DNA from: Methylorubrum thiocyanatum
Lineage (GTDB): Bacteria; Pseudomonadota; Alphaproteobacteria; Rhizobiales; Beijerinckiaceae
NCBI GenBank assembly: GCA_014138645.1
Contig: JACJIB010000003.1
Coordinates: 372,001-436,000 of the forward strand
Direction: 5' to 3'
DNA length: 64,000 nucleotides
Part shown: one piece after another, positions 57,403-64,000 of the stretch
Numbering within the stretch: position 1 is the first letter of the stretch
How the letters are laid out: each line of letters starts with the position of its first letter
Made by a program: the position numbers and the translations under genes
The notes under the pieces: generated by a model
Database searches by the model: none
What the model was told of the DNA's origin: nothing
The model's input: the letters and a program-made list of their open reading frames with translations, nothing else

Positions 57403-58422
57403 TCAGGGCGCGCGCCGCAGCCGGTCGATGGCAGCGGCGATCTCGTCCGTCAGCGGGCGCGCCAGGGCGTGCCGGTAATGGGTCTGGTCGAAGAACAGCG
57501 CCGGGTCGTGCAGGGCCGGCCGCTCCCGCCGCCCATCGACGAGGGCGCTGCGGTCGTGCCGCGCGAGCGCAGCGGCCATCGCCGCGCGACAGGCCGCCTC
57601 GGCGCGGGCCCGCGGCGTCCCGGGGCGCGGGATTCCGGCGGCGTAGACCGGCGGGAAGACCATGACGACGGCGGTCCCGGCCGGCAGCGCCGCCAGGGCG
57701 TCGCCGAGGCGTCCGGAAGCGGGGAAGTCCGGACCCGCCTGTCCCGGTGCGGCCGCGTCGGGGACCGGGGCCTCCCGCGCGGCGCGGAAGCGCTCGCCGT
57801 CGAGATCGCCGAGCCGGAGGTAATCCGGCTCGTAATCCCACCAGCCGTCCGCCGCCGCGCGCTTGCGGCGCGGGCCGAGGAGCCAGCCGATCCGGCCGAC
57901 GACTTCCTGGGCCACGGAGAAGCGCAGCAGCCCGCGCAGATAGGCCAGCGTTTCGTCGCCGTAGAGCCAGAACGGGAACGGCTTTTCGTTCGGCAGAGCC
58001 GGATCGCTCGTGCACCAGAACTCGTCCACCGACAGGACGACGGCCTTCGGCTCCGGATGATGGCGCAGGAACCACGCCAGCAGGGCGAGCTGCTCGCCCG
58101 GTCCGGTCGCGGGCACGGAGAGCTGGACGAAGGGGATGCCGGTCGCCGCCGTCAGCCGCGCGGGCTCGACGAGCTGGATGTGGGAATTGCCGAAGATCGC
58201 GCCTGTAAAGGCCGGGTCGCGCCCGCGCGAGGCCGCGGCGGTGCGCGGGCCCTGCGGGCGCACGGCGCCGGCCGAGAACAGCGTCGAGCGGCCGCTGTCG
58301 TAGGGATCGACGAGGTAGGCCAGCGCGAGATAGCCGGCGAGCAGGCCGATCGCCATGCGGACGAACAGGCGCGCGAACCCCGCCCACATCCGTTCTCCGG
58401 CCCTGGTGGGACTCGATGCCAT
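57403..58422 (-). CDS. SGNH-like membrane-anchored protein, partner of MBOAT
   Basis: The 339-residue protein has an N-terminal transmembrane helix (LFVRMAIGLLAGYLALAYLV), then a domain with FGNSHIQL (SGNH block I-like) and a late FFDQTHY (block V-like Asp-His). This is the layout of AlgX/AlgJ-like acetyl-group handling proteins. It begins 1 base after the MBOAT stop, so the two are coupled. Likely periplasmic acyl transfer to a polysaccharide; substrate unknown. Confidence 0.72.
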   Translation of the reverse strand: MASSPTRAGERMWAGFARLFVRMAIGLLAGYLALAYLVDPYDSGRSTLFSAGAVRPQGPRTAAASRGRDPAFTGAIFGNSHIQLVEPARLTAATGIPFVQLSVPATGPGEQLALLAWFLRHHPEPKAVVLSVDEFWCTSDPALPNEKPFPFWLYGDETLAYLRGLLRFSVAQEVVGRIGWLLGPRRKRAAADGWWDYEPDYLRLGDLDGERFRAAREAPVPDAAAPGQAGPDFPASGRLGDALAALPAGTAVVMVFPPVYAAGIPRPGTPRARAEAACRAAMAAALARHDRSALVDGRRERPALHDPALFFDQTHYRHALARPLTDEIAAAIDRLRRAP

Positions 58423-58423
58423 C

Positions 58424-59797
58424 TCAGAACTGGAAATAGATGAACTCGTAGTTCGCATCGTCCCCGATCTTGAGGAGCACGACGACGAACAGCACGGCGA
58501 AGGCGGCCGCGAGCCAGCGGCTCGGGGGCAGGCGGTGGACCGCCGCCCAGGCGGTCGGGCCGATCATCGCGACCGCGGCGGCGATGAGAATCGTCCGCCA
58601 CTTGAAGCCCGAGCCCGTCGGCGCCAGCCCGAACAGCCCCTTGTAGATCGTCAGCGCCGCATCGAAGGAGGCGGCGCGGAACAGAACCCAGGTCAGGATC
58701 ACGAACCCGGCGGTCAGCGCCCAGCCGAGCAGGTGCGGCATCCGCCCGCCCACCCGGCGCCACAGGACGCCGGCACCGAGGCCGAGCCCGTGGGCGGCGC
58801 CCCAGGCGACGAAGGTCAGCCCGGCTCCGTGCCACAGGCCGCCGAGCGTCATGGTGGCGAACAGCGCACCCACTTGGATGGCGAGCCCGCGGCGGTTTCC
58901 GCCCATGGCGATGTAGAGGTAGTCGCGCAGGAAGCGCGACAGCGTCATGTGCCAGCGCCGCCAGAAGTCGCGCAGGGAAGTGGCGCGATAGGGCACGTCG
59001 AAGTTCTGCGGCAGCACGATGCCGAACAGCAGCGCGAGGCCGAGCGCCATATCGGTGTAGCCGGAGAAGTCGAAATAGATCTGGAAGGTGAAACCGAGCG
59101 TCGCCTGCCACGCCTCGGCGACCGTCACCGCCTTGCCCGCGGCCGCCGCCTGGAACACCGGATTGACGTAGACCGAGAGCGGATCGCCGAGGAACACCTT
59201 CTTGGCGAGCCCCACGGTGAGCAGCATCACCCCGCGCCCGATCCGCTCGGCGGCGTCGGGGCGCGCGTAGGGCCGCTCCTCGAACTGGTGCATGATCTCG
59301 CTCCAGCGCACGAGCGGGCCGGCGAGAACCTGCGGGAAGAAGGCGATGTAGAGGGCGTAGCGGGTCAGCCCGAAGGACGGGGCACGTCCCGCCCTCAGGT
59401 CCGTCAGGTACATGATGTGGTGGAAGGTGAAGAACGAGATCCCGAGCGGCAGGGCGAGGTCGATCCGCGGCAGATCGAGACCCGGGATCAGGTCGGCGAG
59501 GTCGGTGAGAAAGCCGAGATACTTGAAGAGCCCCAGCACCGCGAGATTGGCCGCGAGCGCCGCGGGGAAGAGCCAGCCGGTTCGGTCCCGCGGCAGGGCG
59601 CGCGCGATCAGCCAGTTCACGCCGATGGAGCCGAGGAGCAGCGGCAGGAAGCGCCAGTCCCACCACGCGTAGAAGACGAAGGACAGCCCGACGAGGAGCG
59701 GCAGCCGCAAGTCCGGCCGGTAGCGCTCGGCGGCAGCGTGCAGCACCAGCGCGGCCGGCAGGAAGGCGAGCAGGAAGACGAAGGAGTTGAACAGCAT
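58424..59797 (-). CDS. MBOAT (AlgI-like) O-acyltransferase
   Basis: The 457-residue polytopic membrane protein has the MBOAT features: LPLGISFFTFHHIMYLTD, the conserved QIYFDFSGYTDMALGLALLFG, SLRDFWRRWHMTLSRFLRDYLYI, and catalytic His in GGLWHGAGLTFVAWGAAHG. Such proteins move acyl groups across the membrane to an exported polysaccharide. The next gene encodes an SGNH-like partner, the usual two-part arrangement. Confidence 0.93.
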   Translation of the reverse strand: MLFNSFVFLLAFLPAALVLHAAAERYRPDLRLPLLVGLSFVFYAWWDWRFLPLLLGSIGVNWLIARALPRDRTGWLFPAALAANLAVLGLFKYLGFLTDLADLIPGLDLPRIDLALPLGISFFTFHHIMYLTDLRAGRAPSFGLTRYALYIAFFPQVLAGPLVRWSEIMHQFEERPYARPDAAERIGRGVMLLTVGLAKKVFLGDPLSVYVNPVFQAAAAGKAVTVAEAWQATLGFTFQIYFDFSGYTDMALGLALLFGIVLPQNFDVPYRATSLRDFWRRWHMTLSRFLRDYLYIAMGGNRRGLAIQVGALFATMTLGGLWHGAGLTFVAWGAAHGLGLGAGVLWRRVGGRMPHLLGWALTAGFVILTWVLFRAASFDAALTIYKGLFGLAPTGSGFKWRTILIAAAVAMIGPTAWAAVHRLPPSRWLAAAFAVLFVVVLLKIGDDANYEFIYFQF

Positions 59798-60124
59798 CGC
59801 GGCGCGGCGAATCCCTATGCGTCCGGCGAGACCGGCGCGCGCCCGCTCACGCGGGCAGCCTTGTCGGGGATCGGAGCGGGGCCGTCAATCGCGGCGGGTC
59901 GGCGGGCGCGGGCGTGCTCATGCGCCTGCGGCGATGAGAGGAGATCGGGCCGCCGAGCAAGGTCAGGCGCGCGGCTTACGCGCGGCTCACGCCGATGTGC
60001 ACAAGCTTCAACCCGACGATCGCCCGGGACCGCAGGGGCCTGAGCCAGTCAGCTTCGGTTCATCGAGACGGACCTAGTTTCGAGCATCGGCCGTATGCTT
60101 CGGCCCGAACGGAGAAATCGTACG
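59798..60124. other. Intergenic, 327 bases, no gene seen
   Basis: Divergent region between the MBOAT gene and the small exported-protein gene. It has no convincing frame and no obvious operator. The last bases before 60125 (AAATCGTACG) carry the next gene's leader. Confidence 0.45.
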
Positions 60125-60421
60125 ATGACGCACGCGAAGGCGTTCGCATTGGCTGCGGTGATCGCCGGCAGCCTCGGTGTGGCGGGATCGGCCCAGGCGG
60201 CTCCCTTCAGCCCCGCCCCCCTCGCGACCGCAACGGACAACGCGCTCGTGGAGCGCACCGCCGGCGGCTGCGGGCCGGGCTTCCATCCCAATCCCTGGGG
60301 CATCTGCCGCCCGAACTGGGGACCGCGGCGCTACTGGGGCGGTCCGCCTCCCGGCTATTACCGCCCGCGGCCGTTCTACCGGCCCTACGGCTATTACCGC
60401 CCGCGGCCCTATTACTGGTAA
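60125..60421 (+). CDS. Small exported Gly/Pro/Tyr-rich protein
   Basis: The 98-residue protein has a signal peptide (AKAFALAAVIAGSLGVAGSAQAA, cleavage after AQA) and a mature end of GCGPGFHPNPWGICRPN followed by RRYWGG...GYYRPRPFYRPYGYYRPRPYYW repeats. The GCGPGFHPN...GxCxPN block is frequent in small exported proteins of Rhizobiales. Role unknown. A strong terminator follows. Confidence 0.75.
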   Translation: MTHAKAFALAAVIAGSLGVAGSAQAAPFSPAPLATATDNALVERTAGGCGPGFHPNPWGICRPNWGPRRYWGGPPPGYYRPRPFYRPYGYYRPRPYYW

Positions 60422-60442
60422 TCGACCGACGGATGATCGCTC

Positions 60443-60474
60443 GGGCCGGACCTCGACAGGGGTCCGGCCTTTTT
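60443..60474 (+). terminator. Rho-independent terminator
   Basis: GGCCGGACC (60444-60452) and GGTCCGGCC (60461-60469) pair perfectly over 9 bases, with an 8-base loop and a following TTTTT run (60470-60474). This is the clearest intrinsic terminator in the window. It lies between the convergent small exported-protein gene and fliX. Confidence 0.9.
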
Positions 60475-60480
60475 CATTGG

Positions 60481-60918
60481 TCAAGCGCCTCGCACCGCTT
60501 CGAGCTTGGCCAGTTCCACGGCTGCGCGCAGCTCGATCTCGGCCACCAGCCCGTCGAGGCGCGGGTCGCCGCTCTCCGCCTTCCGCTCGGCGAGGCGGCC
60601 GGCGATGGCCTGAAGGTCGCGCGTCGCCACCCGGCCGCCGATCAGCGCGGCTTTCAGCCGGTCGAGTCCGTCGAGCAGATCGTGCCCGCGCTGTACGGAG
60701 CGGCGACGGCGCTCCTTCTGCGCCTCGGCCCCGTCCTGCCCCTGCAGCGTGAGGAGCGCGTCGAGCCCGGTCAGCATGCCGGTCTGGCTCGTGCCCGCGG
60801 TCGCGGCGCGGGGCGTCTCTCCCGTTTCGGTGGGAGCGAAGGCGCCCGGCGCGGCGGCGCGGCGGGTCGCGTTGAGCGCACCTGCGGCGGCGGCGGCAAA
60901 GCGTGGGTCGACGCGCAT
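60481..60918 (-). CDS. fliX: Flagellar assembly regulator FliX
   Basis: The 145-residue protein has the FliX pattern: short N-terminal MRVDPRFAAAAAG, a variable Ala/Pro/Thr linker, and a conserved helical C-terminal domain (LDALLTLQGQDGAEAQKERRRRSVQRGHDLLDGLDRLKAALIGG, RLDGLVAEIELRAAVELAKLE). In Caulobacter FliX links basal-body assembly to FlbD, a sigma-54 activator. It is divergent from flgI, the standard alphaproteobacterial order. Confidence 0.92.
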   Translation of the reverse strand: MRVDPRFAAAAAGALNATRRAAAPGAFAPTETGETPRAATAGTSQTGMLTGLDALLTLQGQDGAEAQKERRRRSVQRGHDLLDGLDRLKAALIGGRVATRDLQAIAGRLAERKAESGDPRLDGLVAEIELRAAVELAKLEAVRGA

Positions 60919-61008
60919 GAGGGTTCGAGACCTTTTCGCGCCCGCCGAGATACGGCGCGCGCTGAACGGTGAAGGAATCGGCCGCTACGGTTAAGCGCGG
61001 GTAAACAG

Positions 61009-61027
61009 CCCGGCAGAAGCTGCCGGG
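61009..61027. promoter_or_regulatory. Dyad upstream of flgI (possible FlbD-type site)
   Basis: CCCGGCAG (61009-61016), AAG, CTGCCGGG (61020-61027) is a perfect 8-bp inverted repeat about 90 bases upstream of the -24 element. An NtrC-family activator such as FlbD binds at this sort of distance. The dyad is seen; the activator is inferred. Confidence 0.45.
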
Positions 61028-61109
61028 GCGGCAGGAAACGCGCCGGCCCGCCGCGCCGCCCAGACCCCGCCTCGCGAGACAAACAGCATCTATATCAAAT
61101 GCTTAGCCG

Positions 61110-61126
61110 TTGGCACGGCCCTGGCT
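61110..61126 (+). promoter_or_regulatory. Sigma-54-like -24/-12 promoter of the flgI operon
   Basis: TTGGCACGGCCCTGGCT holds TGGCAC (61111-61116), five bases, TGGC (61122-61125), one base from the consensus TGGCAC-N5-TTGC, with GG and GC exactly spaced. Transcription would start near 61138, 35 bases before ATG 61173. Sigma-54 control of basal-body genes is well known in Caulobacter. Confidence 0.65.
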
Positions 61127-61172
61127 AGGATCGGTGCAGCGTGAAGACGCCGTCACCCGTCGCCGAGTTCCG

Positions 61173-62303
61173 ATGCCCCTGCCTCGCTTGAACCCCATCC
61201 GCCATCTGGTCGCGGTGTTCGCCTGCCTGGCGGCGCTGCTGCCGCCGGCCCCGGCCAGCGCCCTGTCGCGGGTCAAGGATCTCGCCGCCGTCGAGGGCGT
61301 GCGCACCAACCAGCTCGTCGGCTACGGCATCGTGGTCGGCCTCAACGGCACCGGCGACACGCTCAACAACATCCCCTTCACCAAGCAGTCGCTGCAAGCG
61401 ATGCTGGAGCGGCTCGGCATCAACACCCGCGGCGCGACGATGCGCACCCAGAACCTCGCGGCGGTGATGGTGACGGCCAATCTCCCCCCTTTCGCGACCC
61501 AGGGCACGCATATCGACGTGACGGTCTCCTCGCTGGGCGACGCCAAGTCGCTCCAGGGCGGCACCCTGGTGGCGACCTCGCTCCTCGGCGCCGACGGCGA
61601 GATCTACGCCTTGGCGCAGGGCTCGGTGGCGATCGCCGGCTTCGCGGCGGAGGGCGAAGCCGCCAAGATCACCCGCGGCGTGCCGACCAACGGGCGCATC
61701 TCCAACGGCGCGCTGATCGAGCGCGAGATGGCGTTCAAGCTCAACGAGGCGCGCTCGCTTCGCCTCTCGCTGCGCAACCCCGACTTCACCACCGCCAAAC
61801 GCATCGCCTCGGCGATCAACGACTTCATGGGCGCCGACACTGCCGAGCCGACCGACCCGGCGACGATCACGCTCCAGATCCCGGCCAAGTACCGCGGCAA
61901 CATGATCCGCCTCATCACCGAGGTGGAGCAGCTCAAGGTCGAGCCCGACCAGACCGCGCGGGTCGTGGTCGACGAGCGCTCCGGCATCATCGTGATGGGC
62001 CGCGACGTGCGCGTCTCCACGGTCGCCATCGCCCAGGGCAACCTGACGGTGACGATCACCGAGCAGCCGATGGTGAGCCAGCCCGCGCCGCTGTCGAACG
62101 GCCAGACCGCGATCGTGCCGCGCACCGGCGTGAAGGTTGATACCGGCGACGGCAACAAGCTCGCCTTGGTCAAGGAGGGCGTCAGCCTGCGCGAACTCGT
62201 CGATGGCCTGAACGCGCTCGGCGTAGGCCCGCGCGACCTGATCTCGATCCTCCAGGCGATCAAGACGGCCGGCGCGCTCCAGGCCGATATCGAGCTGATG
62301 TGA
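61173..62303 (+). CDS. flgI: Flagellar P-ring protein FlgI
   Basis: The 376-residue periplasmic ring protein has a signal peptide (about residues 1-31, LVAVFACLAALLPPAPASA). The P-ring body has SRVKDLAAVEGVRTNQLVGYGIVVGLNGTGD, MLERLGI, MRTQNLAAVMVTA and the end GVSLRELVDGLNALGVGPRDLISILQAIKTAGALQADIELM. ATG 61173 gives the standard signal peptide. flgJ starts at its stop. Confidence 0.97.
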   Translation: MPLPRLNPIRHLVAVFACLAALLPPAPASALSRVKDLAAVEGVRTNQLVGYGIVVGLNGTGDTLNNIPFTKQSLQAMLERLGINTRGATMRTQNLAAVMVTANLPPFATQGTHIDVTVSSLGDAKSLQGGTLVATSLLGADGEIYALAQGSVAIAGFAAEGEAAKITRGVPTNGRISNGALIEREMAFKLNEARSLRLSLRNPDFTTAKRIASAINDFMGADTAEPTDPATITLQIPAKYRGNMIRLITEVEQLKVEPDQTARVVVDERSGIIVMGRDVRVSTVAIAQGNLTVTITEQPMVSQPAPLSNGQTAIVPRTGVKVDTGDGNKLALVKEGVSLRELVDGLNALGVGPRDLISILQAIKTAGALQADIELM

Positions 62304-62689
62304 TTTCGTCCCAAGCGGAGACCGCCTCCATGCTGCCCCTCGCAACCTTCGCCGCCTCCGCCGCCGTCGGCGTCGGCAAGAGCCTGATCGGCTCGCTCGC
62401 CAAGACCGATGCCGAGACCATGGACACGGCCAAGGCCACCGCCTCGGCGAAAGCCCGCAAGACGGCGGACGACTTCGAGAAGATGTTCCTGGAGGACAGC
62501 CTGGAGCGGCTGACCCAGAGCGCGGGCACGGAAGGGCCGCTGGGCGAGAACGGCACCGGCGGCGGCGTCTGGCGCTCGATGCTGACCAAGGAATACGCCA
62601 ACGCCATCGTGAAGACCGGCGGCGTCGGCATCAGCAACCAGGTCTATTCCGAGATGATGCGCATGCAGGAGGCGGGCGGTGGCCGCTGA
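62300..62689 (+). CDS. flgJ: Flagellar rod-binding protein (FlgJ N-domain type)
   Basis: The 129-residue protein matches the rod-binding (cap) domain of FlgJ: ARKTADDFEKMFLEDSLERLTQ, GPLGENGTGGGVWRSMLTKEYANAIVKTGGVGISNQVYSEMMRMQE. It has no muramidase half, as is usual in alphaproteobacteria. GTG 62300 overlaps flgI by four bases; ATG 62330 is an alternative. Confidence 0.92.
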   Translation: MISSQAETASMLPLATFAASAAVGVGKSLIGSLAKTDAETMDTAKATASAKARKTADDFEKMFLEDSLERLTQSAGTEGPLGENGTGGGVWRSMLTKEYANAIVKTGGVGISNQVYSEMMRMQEAGGGR

Positions 62690-63158
62690 TCGGACCCTTC
62701 CCCTCCGCATCGCCGACCGCGCGGCCGCGCTCGGCTTCGTGAAGGATCTGCTCGCCACCATGGACGCGCTGGAAGGCGTGCTCGCCCGCGAGAGCGAGGG
62801 CGTGCGGGCCGGGCGGATCGCGCAGGCGCTGGCGGAAGCCGCGCCGAAATCCGAGCTCGCCTCCGCTTACATGAACGGCCTGGAGGCGGCCAAGGCCAAC
62901 GCCATCGCGCTCGCCCGATTCGCGCCGGAGGGGGTGGAGGCGCTGAAGGCGGCCCAGCACCGCTTCGCCGCCGCGGTCGAGACCAACCAGCAGGTGCTCG
63001 CCACCGCCCGCGCCGTCTCCGAAGGGCTGGTGAAGACGCTCGCCGAGGAGGTCGCCAAGACCCGCACGCCGACCGTCTACGGCCGCCCCTCGGTCTCGCC
63101 TTCGCCCTACGGCCGTGGCGCGCAGGGCGGGCCGCTGGTGTTTTCGCGCAGCCTCTGA
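62679..63158 (+). CDS. FlgN-like flagellar chaperone
   Basis: The 159-residue helical protein begins AADRTLPLRIADRAAALGFVKDLLATMDALEGVLARESEGVRAGR, and its middle helix has ALARFAPEGVEALKAAQHRFAAAVETNQQVLATARAVSEGLVK, the pattern of FlgN-type export chaperones and their alphaproteobacterial relatives. The proline/glycine-rich tail is variable. GTG 62679 overlaps the flgJ stop by 11 bases, so it is in the flgI operon. Confidence 0.8.
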   Translation: MAADRTLPLRIADRAAALGFVKDLLATMDALEGVLARESEGVRAGRIAQALAEAAPKSELASAYMNGLEAAKANAIALARFAPEGVEALKAAQHRFAAAVETNQQVLATARAVSEGLVKTLAEEVAKTRTPTVYGRPSVSPSPYGRGAQGGPLVFSRSL

Positions 63159-63303
63159 AGAGACGGCGTTCAAAGAGATCGGGACCGCATCCCTTCATGG
63201 TTTCGTAACGACGATCCGATCTTGTGGTTGTAGCGCCTCGACGCGGCGGACGACCCCGGCCTCCTCTCGGCGCCTTGCTGCAGGCGACCGAGGCGAACCG
63301 TCG

Positions 63304-64000
63304 ATGTCGAGGATCACCACGAACCGCGAGCCGAGCCTCCCCCTGTTTCAGCGCGGGGCTCTTCCCGCGAAGAACGCGGGCATCTCGGATCGCTTATCTC
63401 AGGGCGGCAAGTCGGCCGCCGATCCCGCCGCGACCGTGCATCTTTCCGACAAGGCGAAGGCGGCGGCGGATACGCTCAAGGCCGATCAGGAGGCCGCCGC
63501 GATCGCGGCCCGGTCCTTCGACGAGCACCTCAAGGTCCGCTCCGATGCCTTCGCCGCCAAGCTCGGCGCGGCCTTCAAGCGGGAGGGCATTCCCCTCGAC
63601 GATCCGATCGCGCTTCGGGTCGAATCCGGGACGCTCGTCACCGACAGCCCCTATCGCAAGAAGGTCGAGAAGGTCCTCAAGGAGGATCCGGAGCTTGCGA
63701 AGGAGTTCGAAGCCATCGCCTCCCTCAAATCCATGCGGGCCGCACAGAAGTCGCTCGAACTCTACAACGACGAGAAGAAGAGCGCCCGAAGCCAGGACGA
63801 GCAGGATCGGGCCTATGGCCGGTACACGACCCGGATGCTCGACATCCAGCGCCTCTCCGGCACGATGGTGCTCGAGGACGGCGCCTTCACCTCGGCGGCC
63901 GAGGATTACATGGCGGTGATGTCCGGCGAGCGCATTGCCACGAGCGCCGATCCGCGGAAGGACGTGCTGAAGCGCTACGATTCAATCCTGGCGGCGGGCC
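63304..64000 (+). CDS. Unrecognised protein (C-terminus beyond the window)
   Basis: The frame from ATG 63304 stays open to the last base, giving 232 codons without a stop. The protein is hydrophilic and helical, with low-complexity Ala/Lys stretches (HLSDKAKAAADTLKADQEAAAIAARSF), then KKVEKVLKEDPELAKEFEAIASLKSMRAAQKSLELYNDEKKSARSQ and a late YGRYTTRMLDIQRLSGTMVLEDG. No signal peptide. It lies after the flagellar genes, but a 145-base gap suggests its own promoter. No family recognised. Confidence 0.6.
   Translation, partial: MSRITTNREPSLPLFQRGALPAKNAGISDRLSQGGKSAADPAATVHLSDKAKAAADTLKADQEAAAIAARSFDEHLKVRSDAFAAKLGAAFKREGIPLDDPIALRVESGTLVTDSPYRKKVEKVLKEDPELAKEFEAIASLKSMRAAQKSLELYNDEKKSARSQDEQDRAYGRYTTRMLDIQRLSGTMVLEDGAFTSAAEDYMAVMSGERIATSADPRKDVLKRYDSILAAG

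Overview
The window is high-GC (about 70%), gene-dense DNA from a pink-pigmented, probably facultatively methylotrophic alphaproteobacterium of the Methylobacterium/Methylorubrum group. This placement is inferred. It rests on a class I lysyl-tRNA synthetase end, a bacteriochlorophyll/carotenoid block (bchD, bchO, crtI, crtB), propionyl-CoA carboxylase alpha, a formate/nitrite-type channel, a fliX-flgI flagellar block and many GTG starts. Nothing in the window looks like a prophage, insertion sequence, CRISPR array, rRNA or tRNA.

Layout. 0-13 kb: the lysyl-tRNA synthetase end, a Phd/VapC-type toxin-antitoxin pair with a palindromic operator, prfB with its programmed +1 frameshift, an M23 peptidase, a 1-Cys-like Bcp peroxiredoxin, a large AsmA-like protein, tyrS, anmK with a stand-alone DUF3578 (MrcB_N-like) gene, and a RelE/HigA-like pair. 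13-24 kb: aroC, ribB (with a RibA-like domain lacking the zinc cysteines), a deacetylase-family hydrolase, pccA, small membrane proteins, and a formate/nitrite transporter behind a sigma-54-like promoter. 24-30 kb: DUF599 and DUF3253 genes, a YdcF-like protein, a GST, and epmB-epmA divergent from efp, which together form a complete EF-P beta-lysylation unit. 30-36.6 kb: a double cold-shock-domain protein, DUF192, bchD, bchO, crtI and crtB, with a perfect TGT-N12-ACA palindrome (PpsR/CrtJ type) at crtI.

36.6-47 kb is a nitrogen-recycling block. A minus-strand urease locus (ureD, fused ureAB, ureC, ureE, ureF, ureG) is interrupted by a MESH1-like small HD hydrolase, a DUF1003 membrane protein and two DUF29 proteins. 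It lies beside a RutF-like flavin reductase and a fused OHCU decarboxylase/HIU hydrolase (uraD-uraH), so purine breakdown to allantoin and ureolysis sit side by side. 48-60 kb: a short GcrA-type zinc module, UDP-sugar genes (a UDP-glucuronate-epimerase-like enzyme and ugd), many small secreted or hypothetical genes, ilvA, a PilZ protein, slyX, a porin-like gene broken by an in-frame TGA, a cysteine-poor DksA, and an MBOAT acyltransferase with an SGNH-like partner. 60-64 kb: flagellar fliX facing flgI-flgJ-flgN-like genes, with a sigma-54-like -24/-12 element and an upstream dyad, then an unrecognised gene cut by the window end.

The points most worth following are the alarmone/NADPH-hydrolase-like gene translationally coupled to ureAB, the PpsR-type palindrome at crtI, the two -24/-12 promoters, and the porin-like frame with TGA at its expected cysteine position. 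Start codons are often uncertain because GTG and TTG are common and Shine-Dalgarno signals are weak. Functional calls come from recognised motifs, not from searches.
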